Assembly: GCF_037949285.1 (NCBI RefSeq)
Contig: NZ_CP149926.1
Coordinates: forward strand, 2,025,501-2,089,500
Source of the DNA: Thioclava sp. GXIMD4216
GTDB taxonomy: Bacteria > Pseudomonadota > Alphaproteobacteria > Rhodobacterales > Rhodobacteraceae
Direction: 5' to 3'
DNA length: 64,000 bases
In this document: positions 7,593-16,555 of the stretch, piece by piece
How the letters are laid out: each line of letters begins with the position of its first letter
Numbering within the stretch: the stretch's first letter is position 1
The notes under the pieces: generated by a model
The model's input: only the letters and a program-made list of their open reading frames with translations
What the model was told of the DNA's origin: nothing
The model's database searches: none
Position numbers and translations under genes: made by a program

Positions 7593-9372
7593 TTCCGTCC
7601 TCCCTATCGGTCTCCGTATCAGGCTGTCGCAGGGTCAGCGTAAACATCGCGCCCCGCGCCGGATCCGGCAGATTGGTCCCTGTAAGCGTGCCCCCGAAAC
7701 TCTGCACGATGCGGTAAGAGATCGACAGCCCCAACCCCATTCCTTCATTCGTCCCCACCTCTTTGGTGGAATAGAACGGGTCGAACATCCGCTCGGGATC
7801 GGCAATGCCCGGCCCGTTATCCTGCACTTCCAGCCTGACCAGACCGCCTTGCGCGCACAGTCTCATGCGAATCTGCGGCCGGTCCTGCCCCGCACAGGCA
7901 TCGACGGCATTCGACAGCAGATTGACCACCACCTGTGCCAGCCGCGTCTCGCCCCCCATCACCCAGACCGGCTGATCAAGCCCCGCCCAGTCCAGCGGCA
8001 CCCCCGCCAGCCGCGACGCCGCAATCTCGAGCGCCGTCTCGATCACACGCGCCATATCGACGGGCGAGGCAGGCTCGGTCTCGGGGCGGGCAAAGGCCCG
8101 CAGATTGCGGATGATGCGCCCCATCCGGTCCGACATCTCGCCGATGCGGCGCAGGTTGTCGCACGCCCGATCCTGTTGCCCGCGCGCCAGAAAAATCCCG
8201 GCATTCTCGGCAAAAGAGCCAATCGCCATCAAAGGCTGGTTCAGCTCGTGACTGATCCCTGCCGACATCTGGCCCAAGGCCGACAGTTTTCCGGCCTGAA
8301 CAAGTTCGGCCTGTGTGCGCAGCAGCGCAGCATTGGCCTCGCGCAGCTCTGTCGTGCGCAGGGCCACACGGCTTTCCAGCGCGGCATTCAGCGCGGCCTC
8401 GCTGGCCAGACGGTCGGCCAGCGCCTGCCTGCGCGCCCAAAGCGTGACAAACAGCGCCCCGATCGCCAGCATGGCCAGCGCCACGACAAACATCTGCACC
8501 CGCGCCTCATGCAGGATCGGGTCCACCGGCACCTCGGCATGCCCCGTCAGCCCGATCACCGGCAGATCCAGCACCACTGGCAAGGCGCATTGCGGGGTGC
8601 AAAGAATGGTCTGCCCCGCAATCACCCGCTCGCGGACAGGCACCGTCACGAAAGGCACATTGGCAGGATAGATCCGCGGATCGGCGGGCCCCGCATCTGC
8701 CGCCCTCCGGAAAATCAGCCCCGCACGGTTGGCCGTGAACACCACCCCCTGATCATCGCTGAACCAGACCGGCAGCGGATCGCCCCGCCCCGTCGCCTCG
8801 ACCGTTTCGGCATCAAGCGTCAGCCGGACGATGCCCACCACCTGCCGCCCCCGCGCGGGGCGGGTGGCAAAAACCGGTGCGGCAAAGGCGAAGATGCGAT
8901 GTGTGCCGCGCCCCTCCACGCCGTGGAACCGCCCCAAAGCCCCCTGCGCCGCCCGCGCGACATCTTCCGTCATCGGCAGACGGTCAGGGGTGCCTTCGGG
9001 CGCGGCCAGCACCCGCCCGTCGGGACGCAAAAGCACCAGATGCTCGGCCCCCGCCAGATCGGCAAACCGTTGCAGGGTCTGCGCCACTTCCTGCGCCGAC
9101 CAGACCCCGTCCCCCGCCGCCAAGGCCCGCACATAGGGATGATCCGCCGCCAGCACCGCATCCTCGCGATATTGCGACAGCGCGGCCACCAGCCGGTCGG
9201 AGGCCAGCCGCAGATCGGCCTGCCCACGGGCGCGGGCCTGCGCCATGCCCCGATCCGCCGCGTGATACCAGACCGAGACGGATGCCCAGATCAGGGCCGT
9301 CACCGCCAGCAACAGCCCTGCCCCCCGACGCAGGTGTTTCTTCGACAAAAAAGGCGCGACTGTGTTTTGCAT
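7576..9372 (-). CDS. dctB: DctB-type sensor histidine kinase
   Basis: A 598-aa membrane kinase. A transmembrane helix near residues 15-35 and a second near 300 flank a large periplasmic sensor domain of the dicarboxylate type. These are followed by a coiled coil, the H-box (SAGISHELNQPL), the N-box (NLLSNAVDAC) and the G-boxes (DNGPGI and GMGLGLSI). It probably senses C4-dicarboxylates and phosphorylates DctD. The start is uncertain: ATG 9372 gives MQNTVAPF, while ATG 9417 adds 15 residues, and neither has a strong ribosome site. It ends inside the dctD start, indicating translational coupling. Confidence 0.9.
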   Translation of the reverse strand: MQNTVAPFLSKKHLRRGAGLLLAVTALIWASVSVWYHAADRGMAQARARGQADLRLASDRLVAALSQYREDAVLAADHPYVRALAAGDGVWSAQEVAQTLQRFADLAGAEHLVLLRPDGRVLAAPEGTPDRLPMTEDVARAAQGALGRFHGVEGRGTHRIFAFAAPVFATRPARGRQVVGIVRLTLDAETVEATGRGDPLPVWFSDDQGVVFTANRAGLIFRRAADAGPADPRIYPANVPFVTVPVRERVIAGQTILCTPQCALPVVLDLPVIGLTGHAEVPVDPILHEARVQMFVVALAMLAIGALFVTLWARRQALADRLASEAALNAALESRVALRTTELREANAALLRTQAELVQAGKLSALGQMSAGISHELNQPLMAIGSFAENAGIFLARGQQDRACDNLRRIGEMSDRMGRIIRNLRAFARPETEPASPVDMARVIETALEIAASRLAGVPLDWAGLDQPVWVMGGETRLAQVVVNLLSNAVDACAGQDRPQIRMRLCAQGGLVRLEVQDNGPGIADPERMFDPFYSTKEVGTNEGMGLGLSISYRIVQSFGGTLTGTNLPDPARGAMFTLTLRQPDTETDREDGNGNGQ

Positions 9373-9455
9373 GAATCTGTCATCCGGCGCAGAAGGGCAT
9401 GTGTCAACCGTTTGCATGGCTTGCCATTTCCCCGAAGCCCGCGCTTAATGGCCCG

Positions 9456-10685
9456 ATGACAGCGCCCAGCTCCCTGCCCAGCTCTCTGCCCCGCCTCCAG
9501 CAATCGCCGCGCGATCCCGCCTTCGTGCAGGCGCCCTACCTGTTTTACGACCGTGTCAGGCAGGCCGGACGGGTGGTCTTCTGGGAGGATTGGGGCCTGC
9601 CGGTCACCGCGCATTCCACCGTGGTCGGTGGCTGTTTGCGCGACCGACGTCTGGGCCGCGCGGCCCCTGCCGGTTTCGGCACCACGCCCGCCGCCCATCT
9701 TGCGCCCTTCTATGATCTCGAAGCGCATAGCATGCTGGAACTTGACGGCCCGCCCCATGCCAAATTGCGCGCGCAGGTGCTACGGGCCTTCACCTCACGG
9801 CGGATCGCGGCCTTGGCCCCCGAAATCGAGGCGCTGTGCCATCAGCTGATCGACGCGCTGCCCGAAGGCGGGTGCGACCTGCTGCCCCATTATGCCCAGC
9901 ATGTGCCCGCCATCATCATCGCCCGCCTTCTGGGGCTGGACGACGCCACCGCCCCCGACCTGCTGCGCTGGTCGCATGCGATGGTGGGGATGTATCAGGC
10001 GCGCCGTAGCCCCGAGGTCGAAACCGCCGCCGTCGCGGCCAGTCTGGAATTTGGCGCCTTCCTGCGCGGGCAGATGGCCAAACGCCGCCTCAGCCCCGCC
10101 GATGACCTGCTTTCGGCGCTACTGGCAACGGAAACCGATGAGGATCGCGGGCTGAGCGAGGCCGAAATCCTGTCGACCGCGATCCTGCTGCTGAATGCCG
10201 GACACGAGGCGACGGTGCACTCGCTGGGCAATGCGCTGGCACAGCTTTTGCGCCAGCCCCAGCTTTGGGCCGCCTCACAGGAGGCCGCAGACAACGCGCC
10301 CGCCCTTGCCGCGCTTGTGGAAGAGGCCCTGCGGTTCGACCCGCCGCTGCATCTGTTCCTGCGCTGGGTGAAAGAGGATATGGAAATCGGCACGCAGGTC
10401 TTTGCCCGCGGGGAGCGGATCGGGCTTTTGCTGGCAGGGGCCAATCGTGATCCCGCCATCTGGTATGACCCCGACCGCTTCGACCCACAGCGTCCGGGCA
10501 AGCCGCATCATGCCTTCGGTGCGGGCGCCCATTTCTGTCTGGGAGCCCCCTTGGCACGGATGGAGATGCAGATTGCGCTGAAAGTGCTGATCCAACGTCT
10601 GCCCCGCCTGACGCTGACCGAGCCGCCTGCCTATGCCGACCTCTATCCCTTCCACGGGCTGAATACGCTGAAGGTGCATTACTAG
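9456..10685 (+). CDS. Cytochrome P450
   Basis: A 409-aa soluble P450. The I-helix oxygen-activation motif is LNAGHEATVHS (the usual AGxET reads AGHEAT), the ExxR is EEALRFD, and the heme loop is FGAGAHFCLGAPLARME with the proximal Cys. It would need ferredoxin and a reductase, neither encoded next to it. ATG 9456 was chosen because the frame upstream overlaps the dctB start and lacks a ribosome site. It is transcribed divergently from dctB. The substrate cannot be inferred. Confidence 0.93.
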   Translation: MTAPSSLPSSLPRLQQSPRDPAFVQAPYLFYDRVRQAGRVVFWEDWGLPVTAHSTVVGGCLRDRRLGRAAPAGFGTTPAAHLAPFYDLEAHSMLELDGPPHAKLRAQVLRAFTSRRIAALAPEIEALCHQLIDALPEGGCDLLPHYAQHVPAIIIARLLGLDDATAPDLLRWSHAMVGMYQARRSPEVETAAVAASLEFGAFLRGQMAKRRLSPADDLLSALLATETDEDRGLSEAEILSTAILLLNAGHEATVHSLGNALAQLLRQPQLWAASQEAADNAPALAALVEEALRFDPPLHLFLRWVKEDMEIGTQVFARGERIGLLLAGANRDPAIWYDPDRFDPQRPGKPHHAFGAGAHFCLGAPLARMEMQIALKVLIQRLPRLTLTEPPAYADLYPFHGLNTLKVHY

Positions 10686-10781
10686 CGCCAGAACCGGCAA
10701 ATGCGGGATCGCTTTGCCGCAGGAAAAAATCCGGCGCAGGAAACCTCCCCGCGGGCCGGCACCTATGTAACGGCCCCCTGA

Positions 10782-11243
10782 TTATAAAGGCAGCATGGTG
10801 GTATTCTTGATCTCTTCCATCGACAGGAGGGCGGTGACATTATGCACCTTCACCTCGGAGATCAGCGCCTGATAGAAGGCGTCATAGGCACGGGCGTTCT
10901 GCACGCGCACCTTCAGGATATAGTCGATATCGCCCGCCAGCCGGTGGGCCTCCATCACCTCGGGGCGCGCCCGCAGGGCGGCCAGAAACTTCTGCTGCCA
11001 GTCGGCCTCGTGTTCCGAGGTGCGGATCAATACGAAGAAACAGGCATCGAAACCAAGGGCTTCGGGGTCCAGAATGGCAGTCTGCTGGCCGATGATCCCC
11101 GCCTCGCGCATCTTGCGGATACGATTCCACACGGGCGTCTTCGACGAGCCGACCTTGCGCGCGATATCATCCAGCGATTGGCTCGCATCCAGCTGGAGCT
11201 GAGAAAGAATTTTCCGATCCATGTCGTCAATACGGACTGACAT
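10782..11243 (-). CDS. Lrp/AsnC-family transcriptional regulator
   Basis: A 153-aa regulator with an N-terminal winged HTH (DRKILSQLQLDASQSLDDIA, then SSKTPVWNRIRKM) and a C-terminal RAM ligand-binding domain (VMEAHRLAGDIDYILKV). ATG 11243 has a GGAGG site 9 bp upstream, so the longer in-frame start at 11300 was rejected. It is divergent from the sulfate assimilation operon, and the shared 130-bp region contains a GGAAC-GTTCC dyad. It is a good candidate for the operon's regulator, possibly sensing cysteine or a precursor; that is inference. Confidence 0.9.
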   Translation of the reverse strand: MSVRIDDMDRKILSQLQLDASQSLDDIARKVGSSKTPVWNRIRKMREAGIIGQQTAILDPEALGFDACFFVLIRTSEHEADWQQKFLAALRARPEVMEAHRLAGDIDYILKVRVQNARAYDAFYQALISEVKVHNVTALLSMEEIKNTTMLPL

Positions 11244-11263
11244 TCGCCCAACCTCCGGTGAAC

Positions 11264-11302
11264 GGAACATACGTTCCAAGTTTATTTGGCTTACGAACAT
11301 AC
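11264..11302. promoter_or_regulatory. Candidate Lrp operator between the regulator and cobA
   Basis: GGAACATACGTTCC (11264-11277) has perfect 5-bp arms. GAACATAC recurs 30 bp away at 11295-11302, about three helical turns. Lrp proteins often bind such phased repeats. Placement in the divergent promoter fits autoregulation and control of the cys operon. Confidence 0.45.
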
Positions 11303-11375
11303 ATCCTTATTCGCAAGACCCCATAGCGCCACAGGGGAATAATTTCCTATATTACAGCCTGAAAGCCAGAGGTCT

Positions 11376-12194
11376 ATGCAAATGTCTCACAGCCCGTCAA
11401 ACGCCCAGATGCCCCCCCTTGTCACCTTTGCCGGTGCGGGTCCGGGGTCTGCCGAGCATGTGACGCTGGCGGTGGCGCGGGCACTGGCCGAGGCGGATGT
11501 TGTCTTGCATGATGCGCTGGTCGGGCCGGAGGTGCTGGCGCTGATCGGCCCGCAGGCCACGCGGATCGAGACCGGCAAACGCGGCTTCGGCCCCAGTATG
11601 GATCAGACCGATATCACCAGCCTGCTGCTGGGGTTTGCCCTTCAGGGACGCAGGGTCCTGCGGCTGAAATCCGGCGATCCGTCGATTTTTGGCCGTATGA
11701 ACGAGGAAATCACCGCGCTCGAACTGGCCGGCATCGGCTTCAGGGTTCTGCCCGGCATCACCTCGGCCTCTGCCGCGACGGCGGCGATCGGCCAGAGCCT
11801 GACAGAGCGGGGCCGCAATTCCGAGCTGAACTTCCTGACCGGCCATGACACCAAAGGCTATACGGATTCCGATTGGGCGCGTCTGGCCCTTCCCGGCGCG
11901 GTCGCAGCCATCTATATGGGCAAGAAAGCCGCCCGATTCATTCAGGGCCGCCTGATGATGCACGGGGCCTCGGCCCGAACGCCCGTGACACTGGTCGAGA
12001 ATGTCGCCCAGACCGAACAGAAAATCTGGGCCGCGACCCTTGCAACCCTGCCCGAGGTGGCCGGGTGTTGTGTGGGGCCCGCCATTATCCTTCTGGGCCT
12101 TGCGCCCCGCCTTTCGACAAAGACCCACACCCTTACCGATCTTCACCAGCCAGATCATCACGCCCGAGAGCAAGCCCGTGAGGAGGCATTCTGA
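11376..12194 (+). CDS. cobA: Uroporphyrinogen-III C-methyltransferase (siroheme synthesis)
   Basis: A 272-aa SUMT that methylates uroporphyrinogen III twice to precorrin-2 for siroheme. Landmarks are VTFAGAGPGSAEHVTLAV, the RLKSGDPSIFGR stretch and LPGITSASAAT. The dehydrogenase/ferrochelatase half of CysG is absent. It is first in the operon with sulfite reductase, so siroheme for CysI is the likely product use. ATG 11376 and ATG 11382 are both plausible (AGAGG lies 4 and 10 bp away). The stop overlaps the next start (TGATG). Confidence 0.93.
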   Translation: MQMSHSPSNAQMPPLVTFAGAGPGSAEHVTLAVARALAEADVVLHDALVGPEVLALIGPQATRIETGKRGFGPSMDQTDITSLLLGFALQGRRVLRLKSGDPSIFGRMNEEITALELAGIGFRVLPGITSASAATAAIGQSLTERGRNSELNFLTGHDTKGYTDSDWARLALPGAVAAIYMGKKAARFIQGRLMMHGASARTPVTLVENVAQTEQKIWAATLATLPEVAGCCVGPAIILLGLAPRLSTKTHTLTDLHQPDHHAREQAREEAF

Positions 12195-12502
12195 TGGCAC
12201 GTAAATTCACGCCGAAAGTCCTGACCGCCAATGATCTGATGGAAGGCGATGTGATCTATCTCGCCGCCGACGGGTCTTGGGTGCGCGACCATGCGCAGGC
12301 CGAATTCATCGAGGACGAGACCATCGCCGAAATGCGGATGCTGGTGGCCCAAGGCCAGCCGGAGATCGCCGTCGGCCCCTATCTGGCCGATGCGAAGATG
12401 GGGGAGAACGGCCCCGAGCCCACCCATTTCCGCGAAGCCTTCCGGACCCGCGGTCCGTCGAACTACTTCCACGGCAAGCAAGCCGAAACAGCCAGCCAGT
12501 AA
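12194..12502 (+). CDS. DUF2849 protein in the sulfur operon
   Basis: A 102-aa protein opening ARKFTPKVLTANDLMEGDVI and matching the DUF2849 pattern. It is a small soluble protein with no signal peptide or membrane segment. It is encoded between siroheme methyltransferase and sulfite reductase, starting within the previous stop codon. That placement is common in alphaproteobacteria and suggests an accessory role in sulfite reduction. Its biochemical function is unknown. Confidence 0.85.
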   Translation: MARKFTPKVLTANDLMEGDVIYLAADGSWVRDHAQAEFIEDETIAEMRMLVAQGQPEIAVGPYLADAKMGENGPEPTHFREAFRTRGPSNYFHGKQAETASQ

Positions 12503-12514
12503 CAGGAGCGCGCG

Positions 12515-14182
12515 ATGTATACCTATTCCGATTTCGACGAAGCTTTCGTGCGCGAGCGTTGCAAGCAGTTCCGTGCTCAGGTGGCCCGCCGCATCGACGG
12601 CTCGCTGACCGAGGATGAATTCAAGCCGCTGCGCCTGATGAATGGCGTCTACCTGCAGTTGCATGCCTATATGCTGCGGATTGCGATCCCCTATGGCACG
12701 CTGCGCTCGGACCAGATGCGCCAGCTGGGCATGATTGCCGATCGCTTCGACAAGGGCTATGGCCATTTCACCACCCGTCAGAACATCCAGTTCAACTGGC
12801 CCAAGCTGAAGGATATCCCCGATATCCTTGACGCGCTGGCCGATGTGCAGATGCATGCGATCCAAACCTCGGGCAATACGATCCGCAACACCACTGTGGA
12901 CCATTTCGCCGGTGCTGCCACCGACGAGATCGCCGACCCGCGCCCCACAGCCGAGCTGATCCGCCAGTGGTCCACCGACCACCCCGAGTTCCAGTTCATG
13001 CCGCGCAAGTTCAAGATTGCCGTTGGTGCCTCGACCCATGACCGCGCGGCGCTGAAGGTGCATGACTTGGCGGTGGAGCTGGTCGAACAGGACGGCCAAC
13101 AGGGCTACCGCATTCTTGTGGGCGGCGGTTTGGGCCGTACGCCGATGATCGGTCAGGTGATCACCGATTTCATCCCCAAGGCCGATCTGCTGCCCTATCT
13201 GGAGGCAGTGGTCTCCACTTGGAACATCATCGGTCGCCGCGACAATAAATATAAGGCCCGCATCAAGATCACCGTTTTCGAGAACGGGATCGAGAAGATG
13301 CGGGAGCTGGTCAATGAGGAATTCGCCAAGATTCGCGCGAAATTCTCGGGCTATGACCAGAAGGTTCTGGCCGATCTCGAACGCCAGTTCGCCCCGCCCG
13401 CCTTCAAGAACACCGACCCTTCCTCACTGGAGGCGGCTGTGGCGGTTGATCCGGCGCTGGCGCGTTGGGTCAACCGCAATACCAATGCCCATAAGGTCGA
13501 GAACCATCTCTCGGTGGTGATCTCGCTCAAAGAGCACGGCAAGACGCCGGGCGATGCGACGGGCGAGCAGATGCGCCTGATGGCCGATCTGGCCGATCAA
13601 TATGGCTATGGCGAGCTGCGCATCAGCCACGAGCAGAATGTGATCCTGCCGCATGTCGCCAAGGGCGATATTCCGGCGCTGTTTACCGCGCTTGCCAAGG
13701 CGGGTCTGGCGACGGCCAATGCGGGGCTGACCTCGGATATCATCGCCTGCCCCGGCATGGATTACTGCGCGCTTGCGACAGCCCGCTCGATCCCCGTGGC
13801 CGAGCAGATCGCGCTGCGCGTCAAAGAGCTGGATCTGGAAGACGAGATCGGTCTGATGAAGATCAAGATCTCGGGCTGCATCAATGCCTGCGGTCACCAC
13901 CATGTGGGCCATATCGGCATCCTCGGGCTCGACCGTGCGGGCGTCGAGAACTACCAGATCACGCTGGGCGGCGATGCGACCGAAACCGCCGCTATCGGCG
14001 AGCGCACCGGCCCCGGTTTCGCCTATGACGAGGTGGTGCCTGCGGTCGAGCGTCTGTTGAAGACCTATCTGGAGAAACGCAACTCCACGGACGAGACCTT
14101 CCTCGCGGCCTATCGGCGCCTTGGTGCCGAACCTTTCAAGGAGGCGCTGTATGGAGACGCAGCTAAAAAGAATGCCGCGTGA
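12515..14182 (+). CDS. cysI: Sulfite reductase (siroheme/4Fe-4S hemoprotein)
   Basis: A 555-aa nitrite/sulfite reductase family protein, the ferredoxin-type single-subunit form that reduces sulfite to sulfide with six electrons. The Fe-S/siroheme cysteines are in IIACPGMDYCALAT (C-x5-C) and SGCINACGHHHVGH (C-x3-C). The substrate-side region with FTTRQNIQFNWPKL is intact. A start with AGGAG is clear. The operon with SUMT and APS reductase makes sulfite a better substrate than nitrite. It overlaps cysH by 32 bp. Confidence 0.93.
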   Translation: MYTYSDFDEAFVRERCKQFRAQVARRIDGSLTEDEFKPLRLMNGVYLQLHAYMLRIAIPYGTLRSDQMRQLGMIADRFDKGYGHFTTRQNIQFNWPKLKDIPDILDALADVQMHAIQTSGNTIRNTTVDHFAGAATDEIADPRPTAELIRQWSTDHPEFQFMPRKFKIAVGASTHDRAALKVHDLAVELVEQDGQQGYRILVGGGLGRTPMIGQVITDFIPKADLLPYLEAVVSTWNIIGRRDNKYKARIKITVFENGIEKMRELVNEEFAKIRAKFSGYDQKVLADLERQFAPPAFKNTDPSSLEAAVAVDPALARWVNRNTNAHKVENHLSVVISLKEHGKTPGDATGEQMRLMADLADQYGYGELRISHEQNVILPHVAKGDIPALFTALAKAGLATANAGLTSDIIACPGMDYCALATARSIPVAEQIALRVKELDLEDEIGLMKIKISGCINACGHHHVGHIGILGLDRAGVENYQITLGGDATETAAIGERTGPGFAYDEVVPAVERLLKTYLEKRNSTDETFLAAYRRLGAEPFKEALYGDAAKKNAA

Positions 14183-14951
14183 CGGCTGGGCCTCGATCGA
14201 GGACCGCGTTGCAGGGCTGAACAGCCGCTACAAGCACCATGCCGCCATCACCGTGATGGAAAAAGCGCTGGATGACCATGACACGGGCGATGTGGCGATG
14301 GTTTCGTCTTTCGGGGCGGAATCGGTGGTGCTGTTGCATATGGTGTCGCTGATCCGTCCGGCGACGCCTGTGCTGTTCATCGACACGCATATGCTGTTTC
14401 AGGAAACGCTCGACTACCAGAAAGAGGTGGCCGAGAAGTTGGGTCTGACCGGTGTGCAGGTGATCACGGCCGACCAGAAGGACCTCGATTTCGAGGACCC
14501 CGATGGCACGTTGCATCAGTTCAACACCGATGCCTGCTGCACCTTACGCAAAACGGTGCCGCTGGAACGCGCACTCAGCAAGTTTGACGCATGGATCACG
14601 GGGCGCAAGCGCTACCAGTCGGGGACCCGTGCGGCGATCGACTTCTTCGAGGTAGAGACCCCTACCCGCATGAAGATCAATCCGCTGGCGCATTGGACGC
14701 GCGAGGATCTGCAGGAATATATGATCCAGAACCGCCTGCCGAAACATCCGCTGGTGGCCAAGGGCTATCCCAGCATCGGCTGCGCCCCCTGCACCAGCCC
14801 CGTGAAACCGGGCGAAGACCCCCGCGCTGGCCGCTGGCGCGGGCAATCCAAAACCGAATGCGGGATCCATTTCATCGGCGGCAAGGCCGTGCGTGTGGGC
14901 CCCGATGGCAAGGTAATTGACGAAACCTCCAAAGGAGAAACCGTCGCATGA
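14151..14951 (+). CDS. cysH: APS/PAPS reductase (Fe-S, probable APS type)
   Basis: A 266-aa reductase converting activated sulfate to sulfite. The PP-loop-like SSFGAESVVLL, the cysteine pair DACCTLRK, the second pair GCAPCTSP and the catalytic ECGIH at the C-terminus are all present. The CC/CxxC set ligates a 4Fe-4S cluster, marking it as the APS-reducing type rather than the E. coli PAPS type. ATG 14151 has AAGGAGG at 6 bp and lies inside the end of cysI. The stop overlaps the next gene (ATGA). Confidence 0.93.
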   Translation: METQLKRMPRDGWASIEDRVAGLNSRYKHHAAITVMEKALDDHDTGDVAMVSSFGAESVVLLHMVSLIRPATPVLFIDTHMLFQETLDYQKEVAEKLGLTGVQVITADQKDLDFEDPDGTLHQFNTDACCTLRKTVPLERALSKFDAWITGRKRYQSGTRAAIDFFEVETPTRMKINPLAHWTREDLQEYMIQNRLPKHPLVAKGYPSIGCAPCTSPVKPGEDPRAGRWRGQSKTECGIHFIGGKAVRVGPDGKVIDETSKGETVA

Positions 14952-15319
14952 GCAAGATTGTACGCGATGACGGCTTTCATGCCGATGATTTCACGGGCGC
15001 GCCGGTGGTGCTGCCCTCGGATACCGATCCGGCGCAGCTTGCGGCCCTGACCCAAGGGGCCGAGCTGGTGATCTGCGAGTTCCCGTCCTTTGCAGATGGG
15101 CGCGGCTTTACCCTTGGCCGCCGGTTGCGCGATCTTGGCTTTGCGGGGCGGCTGCGCGCCCGTGGCCATGTGATCGCCGACCAATACGCCATGGCGCGTC
15201 GGTCCGGTTTTGACGAGGTCGAGATCTCGGACGAGCTGGCCACCCGCCAACCGCAAGACCAATGGATCTTCCGCGCCGACTGGCAGGAGCATTCCTACCG
15301 CCGCCGTCTGATGGGCTAA
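14948..15319 (+). CDS. DUF934 protein of the sulfate assimilation operon
   Basis: A 123-aa soluble protein of the DUF934 (oxidoreductase-like) family, recognised by ICEFPSFADGRGFTLGRRLR and RARGHVIADQYAMARRSGFD. It is consistently encoded with cysI/cysH in proteobacteria. Its start overlaps the cysH stop by ATGA, so it is the last coupled gene of the operon. The role is unknown; involvement in electron supply or sulfite reductase assembly is only a suggestion from context. Confidence 0.9.
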   Translation: MSKIVRDDGFHADDFTGAPVVLPSDTDPAQLAALTQGAELVICEFPSFADGRGFTLGRRLRDLGFAGRLRARGHVIADQYAMARRSGFDEVEISDELATRQPQDQWIFRADWQEHSYRRRLMG

Positions 15320-15330
15320 GATCAGGCTTT

Positions 15331-15357
15331 GCCATAGGCGCGGCTCTGCGCTATGGC
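15331..15357 (+). terminator. Hairpin between the cys operon and fpr
   Basis: GCCATAG (15331-15337) pairs with CTATGGC (15351-15357), with an inner CGC/GCG. No T-run follows on the plus strand, so it may be an RNA-processing hairpin or a weak terminator. Confidence 0.4.
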
Positions 15358-15470
15358 AGGCCCCAGCACGCTAACGCCATCTTTTTCGGGTTCAGCCTTT
15401 CGCCATACCCGTTCGATATGTTCTTTCCGGACGCCTCCTTGATGCCCTCCGGACCAAACACGAGACCGCC

Positions 15471-16301
15471 ATGACCGAATCTGCAACCAAAACCCCGCCC
15501 GTCAAAACCCTTCCCGATGCGCAGACCGTGACCTCGGTCAAACATTGGACCGACAGCCTGTTCTCCTTCCGCGTGACGCGCCCGCAATCTTTGCGCTTCC
15601 GCTCGGGGGAATTCGTGATGATCGGCCTGATGCAGACCGACGAGAAAACCGGCAAGGAAAAGCCTCTGCTGCGCGCCTATTCCATTGCCTCGCCGAATTG
15701 GGACGAAGAGCTGGAATTCTACTCGATCAAGGTTCCGGATGGCCCGCTGACCTCGCGTCTGCAGCACATCAAGGAAGGCGACGAGATCATCCTGCGCCCC
15801 AAACCCGTCGGCACGCTGGTCCATGATGCGCTGCTTCCGGGCAAGCGCGTGTGGTTCTTGGCCACCGGCACCGGCCTTGCGCCTTTTGCGTCCTTGATGC
15901 GCGACCCCGAGACCTACGAGAAATTCGACGAGGTCATCATGATGCACACCTGCCGCACGGTTGAAGAGCTGGAATACGGCAAGCAGCTGGTCGAGGGTCT
16001 GCAAAATGACGAGCTGATCGGCGAGATGGTCGAGGGCAAGCTGAAATACTACCCGACCGCGACCCGCGAGGAATTCCACCATATGGGCCGCATCACCGAC
16101 AACCTGAAGTCGGGCAAGGTCTTTGAGGATCTGGGCCTTGCGCCGATGAACCCCGAAACCGACCGCGCGATGGTCTGCGGGTCTCTGGCGTTCAACAAGG
16201 ACGTGATGGAGGTGCTCGAAAGCTTCGGCCTGCGCGAAGGTGCCAATTCCGAGCCGCGTGAATATGTGGTCGAGAAAGCCTTCGTCGGCGAAGGCGTCTG
16301 A
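15471..16301 (+). CDS. fpr: Ferredoxin/flavodoxin-NADP reductase
   Basis: A 276-aa FAD enzyme moving electrons between NADPH and ferredoxin or flavodoxin. FAD binding is seen in LLRAYSIASPNW; NADP binding in WFLATGTGLAPFASLMRDP and MVCGSLAFNKDV. The end EYVVEKAFVGEGV is the extended tail of the R. capsulatus-type bacterial enzyme. It follows the cys operon by 150 bp after a hairpin and so may be a separate unit. It could supply electrons to the ferredoxin-type sulfite reductase; that link is contextual. Confidence 0.95.
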   Translation: MTESATKTPPVKTLPDAQTVTSVKHWTDSLFSFRVTRPQSLRFRSGEFVMIGLMQTDEKTGKEKPLLRAYSIASPNWDEELEFYSIKVPDGPLTSRLQHIKEGDEIILRPKPVGTLVHDALLPGKRVWFLATGTGLAPFASLMRDPETYEKFDEVIMMHTCRTVEELEYGKQLVEGLQNDELIGEMVEGKLKYYPTATREEFHHMGRITDNLKSGKVFEDLGLAPMNPETDRAMVCGSLAFNKDVMEVLESFGLREGANSEPREYVVEKAFVGEGV

Positions 16302-16321
16302 TCCCGCTGACGGTCTTTCAG

Positions 16322-16349
16322 GGCCCTCCGCGCTGCGGGGGGCCTTTTT
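16322..16349 (+). terminator. Terminator of fpr
   Basis: GGCCCTCCGC (16322-16331) pairs with GCGGGGGGCC (16335-16344) around loop GCT, followed by TTTTT. Confidence 0.85.
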
Positions 16350-16555
16350 CATTTCCCATCGTCGTCCCGCCCCCTACATCTCGACACCATAGGGCGCGAT
16401 CTTGGAGCCCCCGGCACGGAGGGCGGTCTGCGCGTGGAAAGAGCCGGTCCCGGCGGCTATATGGCGCATAGACCCCTATGGGCCTGCAAAACGCAAGAGC
16501 GGGTGACGATCCGCCCCGCGCGCCCTAGATGTGAAAAACCAGAAAGGATTTCCCA

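Noticed and set aside
7579..9459. A 626-codon plus-strand frame opposite dctB
   Set aside because: Arg/His/Pro-rich shadow composition; dctB has all kinase motifs.
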